Assembly: GCA_934630705.1 (NCBI GenBank)
Contig: CAKTWP010000020.1
Location: 1 to 36,306, forward strand
Reading direction: 5' to 3'
DNA from: an uncultured Clostridia bacterium
GTDB lineage: Bacteria; Bacillota; Clostridia; Christensenellales; Aristaeellaceae
DNA: 36,306 nucleotides
Shown: positions 14,087 through 21,813 of the stretch, in pieces
How the letters are laid out: each line of letters opens with the position of its first letter
Numbering within the stretch: position 1 is the first letter of the stretch
Notes under the pieces: generated by a model
What the model was told of the DNA's origin: nothing
The model's input: only the letters and a program-made list of their open reading frames with translations
Databases searched by the model: none
Position numbers and translations under genes: made by a program

Positions 14087-14754
14087 GTGGGGCAAATTGA
14101 AGCGGTGATTTTTAATCTGGACGGCGTGCTCGTGACCACCGATGCCTGCCATTTTCAGGCATGGCGGCAAATGGCCCGGGAGCACGGCATTCCCTTTGAC
14201 AAAGCGATGTATGAAACGATTCGGGGAAAAAGCCGGATGGATGGGCTGAGCCTGATGCTCGAAAAAGCCCAGCGCAGCTTTTCCGAGGGCGAAAAGCTGG
14301 CTCTGGCCACCCGGAAAAACGATCTGTATATGACCTATATCGAAGCCCTGGGACTGGAATGCATGCTGCCGGGCGCGGCTGAAACCGTGGATGCGCTGAA
14401 AAAAAAGGCCTGAAGGTGGCCGTTGGCTCCTCCAGCCAGAATGCGCATTTTATTCTTCGGCAGCTGCGGCTGCGGGAGCAGTTTGACGCCGTAGCGGACG
14501 GCAATCAGACCATGTTTCTCAAGCCCCATCCCGAGGTGTTTTTGCTGGCAGCCCGGAAAATGGGCGTGCAGCCGGCGGGATGCCTGGTGGTGGAGGACGA
14601 GGAGGATGGGCTCATCGCCGCCCATCGGGCCGGCATGCGGGCGCTGGGGCTGGGCAAGGCAGCCGGCAGCCCCGAAGCGGATTTCCGAGCGGACAGCCTG
14701 GCGCTTGTCGATCTGCCCGCGCTGATCGCCCGGGCGAATCAGCAGCAGAATTGA
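14087..14754 (+). pseudogene. pgmB: Beta-phosphoglucomutase, frameshifted (HAD superfamily)
   Basis: Two frames together give a complete family-length protein (222 residues if one base is added). Frame 1 runs from the GTG at 14087 (AAAGGAGG 6 bases upstream) to the TGA at 14411-14413; frame 2 continues from about 14407 to 14754. The break is at a run of eight As (14399-14406): nine would read ALKKKGLKVAVGSSSQNAHF without interruption. Recognisable parts: cap helix with HFQAWRQMAREHGIPF, VGSSSQNAHFIL (motif II), LKPHPEVFLLAARKMG (Lys), VVEDEEDGLIAAHRAGM (motif III). Motif I reads IFNLDGV, so the nucleophilic Asp of FDLDG is Asn; the second Asp remains. The enzyme normally interconverts beta-glucose-1-phosphate and glucose-6-phosphate. 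The frame break may be recoding (A_AAA_AAG), decay or sequence error. Confidence 0.82.
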
Positions 14755-14755
14755 A

Positions 14756-14792
14756 CCGTATTTGAGGCAGCTCGGTACGGAAAATGTATTTT
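14756..14792 (+). terminator. Possible weak terminator after pgmB
   Basis: CCGTA-TT-TGAG-GCAG-CTCG-GTACGG-type stem with internal mismatches (14756-14780), followed by AAAATGTATTTTT. The stem is weak. Confidence 0.35.
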
Positions 14793-14806
14793 TCGCCCGG
14801 ATGCGC

Positions 14807-14835
14807 TTGCCAAAATCATCCAAGCGTGTTAAGCT
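14807..14835 (+). promoter_or_regulatory. Possible promoter of tldD-tldE
   Basis: TTGCCA (14807-14812), 17 bases, TAAGCT (14830-14835) with TG one base before it (extended -10). Confidence 0.4.
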
Positions 14836-14879
14836 GTTTCTGCGTTCAAGATAAACTGAATTTTTTAAGGAGGTTTCCC

Positions 14880-16259
14880 ATGCTCAAACAGGATGTGGCG
14901 CAGGCCGTGATTGCGGAAGCGCTGAAAACTGGCGGCGATTTTGCCGAAATTTTCCTGGAAGACCGGTTGAATAACAACCTGTCCATGCTGTCCGGCAAGG
15001 TGGAAAGCGTCAACAGCCGGCGGCTGCACGGCGCCGGCGTGCGGGTGTTTAACGGCGTGCAGGGCGTCTATGTGTATACCAATGATACCACCGAAAAGGG
15101 CCTGATGGACTGCGCCCGCCGGGCGGCCTCCGCCGTGGCGGCCCAGAGCCGCTATGCGGCCAAGCCCCTGATGTGGCAGGAAACGCCGTCCATCCATCCC
15201 ATTCTGGAAATGCCCAATCAGGTAAAGAGCCAGAAAAAGGTGGAGAAAATGAAGGCAGCGCAGGCCGTGCTCAAGCAGTACGATGAAATTGCCCAGGCCA
15301 CCGTGAATTATATGGACAGTGTGCAGCGGGTCTGGATTGCCAACAGCGAAGGCCTGTTCACCTCCGATACCCGGGTTTATACCCGCTTTTCCGTGGCGGC
15401 CATCGCTTCCAATGGCACTGAAAACCAGCGCGGCTTCTCCGGCCCTGGCGCCATGCAGGGCTTTGAAATTTTCGATCAGCGCATCGACCCGGAAAAGACC
15501 GCCAAGATCGCTGCAGACCAGGCCGTGACCATGCTGCATGCCCCCGTCTGCCCCGCCGGCGTGATGCCCGTGGTGATCGACAACGGCTTTGGCGGCGTGA
15601 TCTTCCACGAGGCCTGCGGCCATTCCCTGGAAGCTACGTCCGTAGCCGTTGGCAACAGCGAATTCTGCGGCAAGCTGGGCCAGAAGGTAGCCTCCGACAA
15701 GGTGACGGCTATTGACGACGGCACCATGACCAACGAATGGGGCAGCGAAAACATCGATGATGAAGGCACCCCCACCACGCGCCTGGTGCTCATTGAAAAC
15801 GGCGTACTCAAGAATTATATGATCGACAGGCTCAATTCCCGGCGCATGCAGATGCCTGTCACGGGCAGCGGCCGGCGGCAGGGCTATATGTTCGCCCCCA
15901 CCTCCCGGATGCGCAACACCTATATCGCCGCGGGCACCGATGATAACGACGAAATCATCTCCTCGATGGGCGACGGGCTGTATGCCAAATCCATGGGCGG
16001 CGGCTCTGTGGAGCCCTCCACCGGCAAATTCAATTTCGCCGTCAGCGAAGGTTATCTGGTCAAGGGCGGCAAGATCGTGCATCCCGTCCGGGGCGCGTCC
16101 CTGATCGGCCGGGGCAGCGAGATTCTCCCGCTGATTGACCGGGTGGGCAAGGATATGAAGATGGCCCAGGGCATGTGCGGCTCACTCAGCGGCAGCGTGC
16201 CCACCAACGTAGGCCAGCCCATGATCCGCGTCAGCTCCATCACCGTGGGCGGACGCTGA
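14880..16259 (+). CDS. tldD: TldD-type metalloprotease subunit
   Basis: A 459-residue subunit of the heterodimeric TldD/TldE protease, a cytoplasmic zinc peptidase known from maturation of microcin B17 and degradation of unfolded peptides. The zinc motif is present as GGVIFHEACGHSLEA (HExxGH) near residue 245, and the family's GMGDGLYAKSMGGGSVEPST-like region and C-terminal LPLIDRVGKDM / GMCGSLSGSVPTNVGQPMIR are clear. The ATG at 14880 follows AAGGAGG by 6 bases; an upstream in-frame start at 14784 lies before the likely promoter's transcript start. The tldE gene follows 19 bases downstream, so the dimer is encoded as a pair. The substrate is unknown; no RiPP biosynthesis genes are near. Confidence 0.95.
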   Translation: MLKQDVAQAVIAEALKTGGDFAEIFLEDRLNNNLSMLSGKVESVNSRRLHGAGVRVFNGVQGVYVYTNDTTEKGLMDCARRAASAVAAQSRYAAKPLMWQETPSIHPILEMPNQVKSQKKVEKMKAAQAVLKQYDEIAQATVNYMDSVQRVWIANSEGLFTSDTRVYTRFSVAAIASNGTENQRGFSGPGAMQGFEIFDQRIDPEKTAKIAADQAVTMLHAPVCPAGVMPVVIDNGFGGVIFHEACGHSLEATSVAVGNSEFCGKLGQKVASDKVTAIDDGTMTNEWGSENIDDEGTPTTRLVLIENGVLKNYMIDRLNSRRMQMPVTGSGRRQGYMFAPTSRMRNTYIAAGTDDNDEIISSMGDGLYAKSMGGGSVEPSTGKFNFAVSEGYLVKGGKIVHPVRGASLIGRGSEILPLIDRVGKDMKMAQGMCGSLSGSVPTNVGQPMIRVSSITVGGR

Positions 16260-16278
16260 GAAAAGGAGGAAAGCGGAT

Positions 16279-17616
16279 ATGACTGATTTTATTCATGCGC
16301 TTCTGGACGCGGCCAAGAAGGCCGGCATCGAAGCGGCGGAGATCTATCTGGCCTCCGGCGACAGCTTCCGCGCCATGTGCCAGCAGGGCCAGATCAATAA
16401 CTATACCGTGAATACCACCAAGGGCCTTTCCCTGCGCGGGCTGTATCAGGGCAAGATGGGCTATGCCGCCACCGAGGCCTTCGATGACGAAGCCATCGCC
16501 CAGCTGGTCAGCGGCGTGATCGAAAGCGCGCAGCTGACCGAGGACGAGGACGTGCAGGAAATTTACCACGGCGATGAAAAGTATCCCGAGGTGAACACCT
16601 ATAATCCCGCGCTGGATCAGGTGGATGAGAAGCGGAAGCTGCAGTTTGTGCTGGATCTGGAGAAGAAGGCCAAGGAGCGGGATCCCCGGATCGTGCAGCT
16701 GGCTTACGATATGATCACCACTTCCTCCAGCGAAACCCGCATCGTCAATTCCTATGGCCTGGATCTGCATCATAAGAGCAATCTGGCCTTCTCCTTCATC
16801 AACGCGCTGGCTAAGGACGGCGACCGGGTGGCCACCGGCGGTGGCTTCGCCTGCTCCAACGATTTTGAAGCCCTGAGCGTGGATCAGATCGTGGATGACG
16901 CGGTTAGCGAGGCGGTGTATATGCTCACTGCCGAGCCCGTTCCCAGCGGCACCTATCGGGCCATCATCGAAAACAAATGCATGCCCGATCTGCTGGCAGC
17001 TTTTTCCAATGTGTTCTCCGCCGAGGCCGCCCAGAAAGGCCTGAGCCTGCTGGCAGGCAAGGAAGGAGAAATGATCGCTTCCGAAGCGGTGACGCTGATG
17101 GATGATCCCCTGCTGAAAAACGGTCTGGCCAGCCAGCCCTTTGACGCAGAGGGCGTGGCCACCTATACCAAGGCCCTCATCGAAAACGGCAAGCTGACCA
17201 CCCTGCTGCATAACCTCAAGACCGCCCGCAAGGCCGGCGTGAAAACCACCGGCAACGCGGCCAAGGCCGGCTATGCCGGGGATGTGCAGGTGGCCCCCAG
17301 CAATCTGTATCTCAAGCCCGGGGAAAAGACCCTGGCCCAGATGATGGAAGACATGGGCGACGGTCTGGTGATTAACGACGTTTCCGGCCTGCATGCAGGC
17401 GCGGACGCCATCAGCGGCGATTTCTCGCTGCTGGCCCAGGGCTACACCGTGAAGAACGGCAAAAAGGATCAGGCCGTGGAGCGGATCACCGTGGCGGGCA
17501 ATTTCTATCAGCTGCTGAAAAACATCCGCGTGGTGGGCAGCGATCTGATCTTCCCCGGTTCCTCCGTGGGCAGCCCCTCGGTGGACGTGGGTGAAATCTC
17601 TGTGGCGGGCAAGTAA
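16279..17616 (+). CDS. tldE: TldE/PmbA-type protease subunit
   Basis: A 445-residue partner of TldD. It aligns with the same fold (GIEAAEIYLASGDSFRAMCQ, CQQGQINNYTVNTTKGLSLR-G near the N-terminus; GLHAGADAISGDFSLLAQGY near the C-terminus, the PmbA signature) but lacks HExxH, as expected for the non-catalytic subunit that helps form the substrate channel. AAAAGGAGG lies 8 bases upstream of the ATG. It is the last gene of the pair and is followed by a strong terminator at 17627. Confidence 0.94.
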   Translation: MTDFIHALLDAAKKAGIEAAEIYLASGDSFRAMCQQGQINNYTVNTTKGLSLRGLYQGKMGYAATEAFDDEAIAQLVSGVIESAQLTEDEDVQEIYHGDEKYPEVNTYNPALDQVDEKRKLQFVLDLEKKAKERDPRIVQLAYDMITTSSSETRIVNSYGLDLHHKSNLAFSFINALAKDGDRVATGGGFACSNDFEALSVDQIVDDAVSEAVYMLTAEPVPSGTYRAIIENKCMPDLLAAFSNVFSAEAAQKGLSLLAGKEGEMIASEAVTLMDDPLLKNGLASQPFDAEGVATYTKALIENGKLTTLLHNLKTARKAGVKTTGNAAKAGYAGDVQVAPSNLYLKPGEKTLAQMMEDMGDGLVINDVSGLHAGADAISGDFSLLAQGYTVKNGKKDQAVERITVAGNFYQLLKNIRVVGSDLIFPGSSVGSPSVDVGEISVAGK

Positions 17617-17626
17617 CCCCTGCCTG

Positions 17627-17672
17627 ACGGGGCGCGCAGCGCGAAAAGCGGCATGCGCGTCCCGTTTTTTTT
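17627..17672 (+). terminator. Terminator of tldD-tldE
   Basis: ACGGGGCGCGC pairs with GCGCGTCCCGT around a 17-base loop and is followed by eight Ts. Confidence 0.85.
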
Positions 17673-17703
17673 ATCGTGAAACGGGATGTTTTTTGCAGGA
17701 AGC

Positions 17704-17730
17704 GAACCGATCCCGCTTTGGCTTCGTCTA
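17704..17730 (+). promoter_or_regulatory. ECF-type autoregulated promoter of the sigma factor gene
   Basis: GAACC (17704-17708) and CGTCTA (17725-17730) separated by 16 bases match the general ECF sigma promoter pattern (GAAC-rich -35, CGTC -10) and lie directly upstream of the ECF gene. Confidence 0.65.
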
Positions 17731-17761
17731 ATAGGTGAAAAGCAGGAAGGAGGAGAGGCCC

Positions 17762-18241
17762 TTGCGCAAGGATGCGTTTCTGGAAATGGCGCTGTCTCAG
17801 GAGCGAACGCTCTATCGCGTGGCCAAAACCCTGCTGCGCTCTGACGCGGACTGCGCCGATGCGGTGCAGGAAGCGCTGCTCAAGGCCCTGAGCGCGTCAG
17901 GACGGCTGCGCAATGAGCAATACGCCAAAACCTGGCTGATCCGCATTCTCATCAATACCTGCAAGGACATGCTGCGCAAATCCGCCCGCTGCCAGACCGT
18001 GGCGCTGACGGAGCTGTATCCTGCCCCGGACGAAAGCGAGCAGCGGGAACTGTATGACGCGCTGCAATGCCTGGATGAAGCCCTGAGGCTGCCCCTGGTG
18101 CTGCATTATCTGGAGGGGTTCCCGGTGAAGGATATCGCGCGGATGCTGCGGGCGCCGGAGGGAACGATCAAGCGCCGCATGTGGCAGGCGCGAAAGGAGC
18201 TGCGTTCCATGCTCAGCGAGGAGGCGATTTCCCATGCATGA
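17762..18241 (+). CDS. ECF RNA polymerase sigma factor
   Basis: A 159-residue alternative sigma factor. Region 2 (about residues 10-75) contains TLYRVAKTLLRSDADCADAV, QEALLKAL and the region 2.4-like NEQYAKTWLIRILINTCKDM; region 4 (about 100-155) is a helix-turn-helix with LPLVLHYLEGFPVKDIARML, then APEGTIKRRMWQARKELR. The TTG at 17762 is preferred, with AAGGAGG 8 bases upstream; an in-frame GTG at 17735 would lie at or before the transcript start set by the ECF promoter. Its end overlaps the next gene by eight bases, the usual arrangement with an anti-sigma factor. It probably answers an envelope signal. Confidence 0.92.
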   Translation: MRKDAFLEMALSQERTLYRVAKTLLRSDADCADAVQEALLKALSASGRLRNEQYAKTWLIRILINTCKDMLRKSARCQTVALTELYPAPDESEQRELYDALQCLDEALRLPLVLHYLEGFPVKDIARMLRAPEGTIKRRMWQARKELRSMLSEEAISHA

Positions 18242-19382
18242 TGAAAAGCTGAAGACAACCCTGGAAAGCGCCTTCCCGGAAACGCCGGCGCTTTTCCATC
18301 ACCGGCTGCTGGAAACGGCGCAGGCATGCCGGGAAAAGAAGGCGCGCCTTCCCCTGCGCCCGGCGCTGCGCCTGGCGCTGATCTGCCTGGCGGCGCTGAT
18401 GCTCTGCGGCGGAGCGATTGCCGCCATGACCCATTACGGCGTGCTGAACTTCGATTCCGGATGGGACGACGCATTTTATTTCACCCTGCCCCAGGCCCAG
18501 TCTATGATTCAATATGATCTGGCCCAGGAAACCACCGGCCGCCTGCGCTGGCAGGTGAAGGAAGCGGTATACGATGGCCGCATCCTCAGCATCCTCTATG
18601 CCATCCGGGATCTGGACGCATCCCAGCCCGTATCCGTGGATGAGCAGTACGCCGCCGCGGATGCGATGCGGCTGCGGGAGGGCGTATATCTCCAATGCGA
18701 TGGAAACGGCGAAATTTTCGTCAATGGCAAGGGCGTAAACCTGAACGCCGTCAGCTGCCGCCCCGGCGGGGAAAACGGCGAGGTGGAGTTCTGGGTGGAT
18801 TGCCGGATGGAGTACTGCGATCCCGACACAGGCGATTATCTGCGCATTGCCCCGGAAGGCACGCTGACCATCGAATTACCCTTTAGTTATATCCGGGAAA
18901 AGGCCGAAGGCGAACCGGACGCGCTGCGCTTCCAGCTGGAAGCCGGGGACGCGGCCACCCGCTATTCCCTGGCGCTGCCCAAGCCCTATACGCTGCCCTC
19001 CGGCGCAACGCTGACCTTCACCGATCTGCATTTCTCTCCCGCCGCCGTGTTTATGGATTTCCAGATTGCCGTGCCGCCATCCCAGGCGCAGGCCATGGCC
19101 GGGGTGAGCAGGGATGATTATGAGGCCTATGAAGCCGCGCTGGCCTCCTGCGTGCCCGAATACAGCGCCTGCTGGGATGCGCAGCTGGAAAACAGCCGGG
19201 GCGAAACCCTGGGCATGAGCAAGGAAGCATCCTTTTGGGATACGTTCCTGCCAGACGGCGCCCTGCTGCTGAACTACCATAGGGAGTTTGCCCCCAGCGA
19301 TCGCTATACGGACACCGTTTATCTGCGGCTGGATGACGTGCGCGTGCCCATCCCCATGCAGTATTTATCCGATTTGCCATAA
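18234..19382 (+). CDS. Probable anti-sigma factor, single-pass membrane protein (DUF4179-like)
   Basis: A 382-residue protein: a short cytoplasmic N-terminus (about 1-40, suited to hold the sigma factor), one membrane helix (about 42-63, LALICLAALMLCGGAIAAM) and a large extracytoplasmic part of beta-rich character with Asp/Tyr-rich strands. This is the layout of the DUF4179 anti-sigma group in Clostridia; the assignment rests on topology, size and the eight-base overlap with the ECF gene, not on a strong motif. No HxxxCxxC zinc anti-sigma motif is present. A terminator with a GAAA loop follows at 19405. Confidence 0.72.
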   Translation: MHDEKLKTTLESAFPETPALFHHRLLETAQACREKKARLPLRPALRLALICLAALMLCGGAIAAMTHYGVLNFDSGWDDAFYFTLPQAQSMIQYDLAQETTGRLRWQVKEAVYDGRILSILYAIRDLDASQPVSVDEQYAAADAMRLREGVYLQCDGNGEIFVNGKGVNLNAVSCRPGGENGEVEFWVDCRMEYCDPDTGDYLRIAPEGTLTIELPFSYIREKAEGEPDALRFQLEAGDAATRYSLALPKPYTLPSGATLTFTDLHFSPAAVFMDFQIAVPPSQAQAMAGVSRDDYEAYEAALASCVPEYSACWDAQLENSRGETLGMSKEASFWDTFLPDGALLLNYHREFAPSDRYTDTVYLRLDDVRVPIPMQYLSDLP

Positions 19383-19404
19383 CTGCTTTTTCTGATCCCG
19401 CTTT

Positions 19405-19431
19405 CCGGCGGGAAACCGCCGGGCTTATTTT
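19405..19431 (+). terminator. Terminator of the sigma/anti-sigma operon
   Basis: CCGGCGG-GAAA-CCGCCGG, a perfect 7-base stem with a GAAA tetraloop, followed by GCTTATTTT. Confidence 0.75.
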
Positions 19432-19468
19432 CTGTACCCAATTTGCACATAAAAAGGAGGAACAACCC

Positions 19469-20806
19469 ATGAAACTGCAAAAGCTGCTTGCCCTGCTGCT
19501 ATGCCTGTTGCTGCTGCCAGTCGCCGCGCCTGCGGAGGAGGAAGTGACGCTTCAGGTGTACGACTGGATCAGCGAAGAAACGCTGGATGCGTTTGCTCAG
19601 GCGCATCCCGGCATCCGGGTTTCGCTGGTGGATTCCCTGCCGGGTTCTCTGCAGGATGCGCTGGTATCCGGCGCGGACATCGATGTATATGCCGTTTCCG
19701 CGGACAGCAGCTTCGAGGAGCTGCTGCGCAAGGGTTATGCCGCGCCCCTGGAAAATGACGTGCTTGTGGCCCGGGCGCAGCGCCTGCAGCCTGCCCTGCG
19801 GGAGCTGGTGCTGCGGGAGGGGCAGCTCATGGCCTATCCCGCGGATCTTTCTCTGGATACCTGGACGCTGGACGTAACCGGCTGGGAGGAAGCCGGCTTT
19901 GCCGAGGCGGATGCGCCCCGGACCATCGCCCAGTTTCTGGACGCGTTCCAGCTGTGGCAGGATGAAAAGAGCGATGACTTTGCCGATCGCTGCTTCTTTG
20001 AGGGCACACTGGAAGATTTCATCCGGGTGCTGGCGAACCAGTATATCGCCCAGGCGGAACAGGCAGATCAGCCTGTGTCCTTTGATACGCCCGCCTTCCG
20101 GGATGCGCTTGCCCTGCTGGATCAGGCCCGGCCGCTGTTTGCCGCAAATGCTGAAAAAATGGATGCGCTGATGAACGGAGAGTTTACGGCCATGCCCTTG
20201 ATTTACGCTTACGGCATGGGCTATGGCTACACGATGCTGGACGATCATCTTGCCCGGCCGCTGGCGATTCCAGCCCTGACGGACACGGACACACCGCCGG
20301 TGAAGGGCCAGACCCGGCTGTGGGTTTGCAGCGCCCGGTCTGCCCATCCTCGGGAAGCGGCGCAGCTGATCGATTTTCTGGCGCAAAGCGCCCTGACGGA
20401 TACCCAGTACGCCCTGTATCAGGACATGACCAAGCCCCTGGAAAACCCGCGGTTTGCCGATCTGCTGGCCCAGCGCACAGCGGAAAAGGCGCAGCTCACA
20501 GCGCAGCTTCAATCCTGCAAGGCGGAGGAAAAGCAGGCGCTGGAGGATCGGCTGGCCTGGGTGGAAAGCTGGCTGGGCCGGCAGGATGAAATTCGCTGGA
20601 TCATCACGGAAAAGGACATTGCCCTGTATCAATCCCTGGTTCGCGGGCTGTTTGTGCCCACCCAGTCCCACTATCTGGCGGACGGCAGCAACAGCGCCGC
20701 AGCCATCGACGGGCTGATCACCCGGTTCGCGGATGGGGAAACGCAGGCGGAGGGCTTCATCGACGGGCTGAATCAGATCTGCCGTCTGGCGTATCTGGAG
20801 CAATAA
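19469..20806 (+). CDS. Extracellular solute-binding protein, family 1 type (orphan)
   Basis: A 445-residue exported protein. The signal peptide (KLQKLLALLLCLLLLPVAAP, cleavage after APA) has no convincing lipobox. The mature part starts EEEVTLQVYDWISEETLDAF and continues with FAQAHPGIRVSLVD and SGADIDVYAVSADSSFEELL, the pattern of ABC-importer sugar/oligopeptide-binding proteins, and later ends with a region rich in helices. No permease or ATPase gene is adjacent, so it may serve a distant transporter or act as a sensor. AAAAGGAGG lies 8 bases upstream of the ATG. It follows the ECF operon but is separated from it by a terminator. Confidence 0.8.
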   Translation: MKLQKLLALLLCLLLLPVAAPAEEEVTLQVYDWISEETLDAFAQAHPGIRVSLVDSLPGSLQDALVSGADIDVYAVSADSSFEELLRKGYAAPLENDVLVARAQRLQPALRELVLREGQLMAYPADLSLDTWTLDVTGWEEAGFAEADAPRTIAQFLDAFQLWQDEKSDDFADRCFFEGTLEDFIRVLANQYIAQAEQADQPVSFDTPAFRDALALLDQARPLFAANAEKMDALMNGEFTAMPLIYAYGMGYGYTMLDDHLARPLAIPALTDTDTPPVKGQTRLWVCSARSAHPREAAQLIDFLAQSALTDTQYALYQDMTKPLENPRFADLLAQRTAEKAQLTAQLQSCKAEEKQALEDRLAWVESWLGRQDEIRWIITEKDIALYQSLVRGLFVPTQSHYLADGSNSAAAIDGLITRFADGETQAEGFIDGLNQICRLAYLEQ

Positions 20807-20905
20807 GCCGAATTTTTCCGCCCCGGCAGGAGATCGCGCTTGAAAGCCGAATATCTGATTCATCAGGATTCGAATAATCGCACAAGGGATGAGGGGGACG
20901 CAACC

Positions 20906-21559
20906 ATGAAGGCGCACGTTCTGCCGCTGGCGCTGTCGCTTGTCGGGGTGATTCTGTTCTATCTGATTTACACGGGGCATCGATTCCGGCCGAACAAATC
21001 TGGCCGTCACGAGTCCTATCGCGCGCTGGTTTTCAAAGGGCTGGCCACCCTATGCGCCGCGGCGCTGGGGGCATATGGCGCGTGGCTTTCCCCCACGCCG
21101 CCGCACATGCTGCTGGCGGCAGGGCTGGTGATCTGCACGGCCGCGGATGTGATTCTGGGGATTGATTTCATGATCGGCATGGCCGTGTTCGGGCTGGGTC
21201 ATGTGGCCTATTCCCTGAGCTATGTGCTGGCCAGCCCGCCCGGGCTTCCCAGCCTGATCGGTTTTCTGGCGCTGAGCGCGTTTGTGCTGCTGGGCGTAGT
21301 GCCCTGGCTGAGGAAGCATCGCGCAGGAAAGCCGGTAGCGCCGTTTGCCGCGTATGCAATGGTGCTGGCCGTGATGCTCGCGCTGGCGATCCCGCAAAAG
21401 CCGGTGCTGCTGGCGGGGGCGTTTCTGTTTGTGGCGTCCGATGCCATGCTGGCAGGCCGGGTAATCGCCCATGTGCAGGGCAAGGCATACAGCCGCATCT
21501 GCCTGCTGCTTTACTACCTGGCCCAGTATCTCATCGCCGCATCCACACTGGCGGGGTAA
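20906..21559 (+). CDS. YhhN/TMEM86-family membrane protein (lysoplasmalogenase-like)
   Basis: A 217-residue protein with about seven to eight helices. Family features: RALVFKGLATLCAAALGAYG near the start, AADVILG (the GD/AD active-site Asp region), GHVAYSLSYVLA and AGAFLFVASDAMLAG (second conserved Asp), closing with LYYLAQYLIAAST. Eukaryotic members hydrolyse lysoplasmalogens; bacterial roles are little known, though plasmalogens do occur in Clostridia. The ATG at 20906 has GAGGGGG 8 bases upstream, favoured over the longer in-frame start at 20840, which has no ribosome site. It is convergent with the phosphatase gene at 21814. Confidence 0.8.
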   Translation: MKAHVLPLALSLVGVILFYLIYTGHRFRPNKSGRHESYRALVFKGLATLCAAALGAYGAWLSPTPPHMLLAAGLVICTAADVILGIDFMIGMAVFGLGHVAYSLSYVLASPPGLPSLIGFLALSAFVLLGVVPWLRKHRAGKPVAPFAAYAMVLAVMLALAIPQKPVLLAGAFLFVASDAMLAGRVIAHVQGKAYSRICLLLYYLAQYLIAASTLAG

Positions 21560-21571
21560 AACGGGAATAAT

Positions 21572-21613
21572 ACGGGGGAACCATTCTTTGCGGCCAAAGG
21601 ACAGTTCCCCCGT
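21572..21613. repeat. Hairpin repeat, R-type copy 2
   Basis: Arms 21572-21590 and 21595-21613 match at 16 of 19 positions around the loop CGGC. The core TTCTTTGCGGCCAAAG and the trailing CCCCGTGCCCCC...AAGAAAGCC match copy 1 at 307-342. Confidence 0.65.
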
Positions 21614-21675
21614 GCCCCCTCCAAGAAAGCCATAGGGATCATTCATGCTTTCATCCTATCCGTGCGATACACAAA

Positions 21676-21704
21676 CGTTTCCCTGCCATTCTGGGGCGCA
21701 TTGC
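21676..21704. repeat. P-type repeat, solo right arm
   Basis: CGTTTCCC...CTGGGGCGCATTG matches the right arms of copies B and C (GGGGCGCATTG core plus the CGTTT...CCC start), but no matching left arm lies upstream. It lies about 63 bases after R-type copy 2, nearly the spacing seen at 342-400. Confidence 0.5.
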
Positions 21705-21753
21705 GGATCAGGAAGCATCATAATTTTCCTTAAATCGGCCTTCTTTGGAAGAA

Positions 21754-21797
21754 CGCGAGAGGAGCCTTCTTTCTCCTGAAAGAACGCTCCTCTCGCG
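21754..21797. terminator. Bidirectional-type terminator hairpin between convergent genes
   Basis: A long stem: CGCGAGAGGAGC with GCTCCTCTCGCG, then after one C/C mismatch TTCTTTC with GAAAGAA around TCCT. On the + strand it is followed by CATTTATTTCTTT. It sits between the YhhN-family gene (+) and gph (-). It is unrelated in sequence to the P- and R-type repeats. Confidence 0.7.
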
Positions 21798-21813
21798 CAT
21801 TTATTTCTTTAAT

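Noticed and set aside
14880..17616. TldD/TldE as part of a RiPP (modified-peptide) cluster
   Set aside because: No precursor peptide, YcaO/radical-SAM enzyme or exporter lies next to the pair, and tldD/tldE are common housekeeping genes.
19499..21010. 503-codon open frame antisense to the solute-binding protein gene
   Set aside because: It overlaps two supported genes on the other strand and resembles no family.
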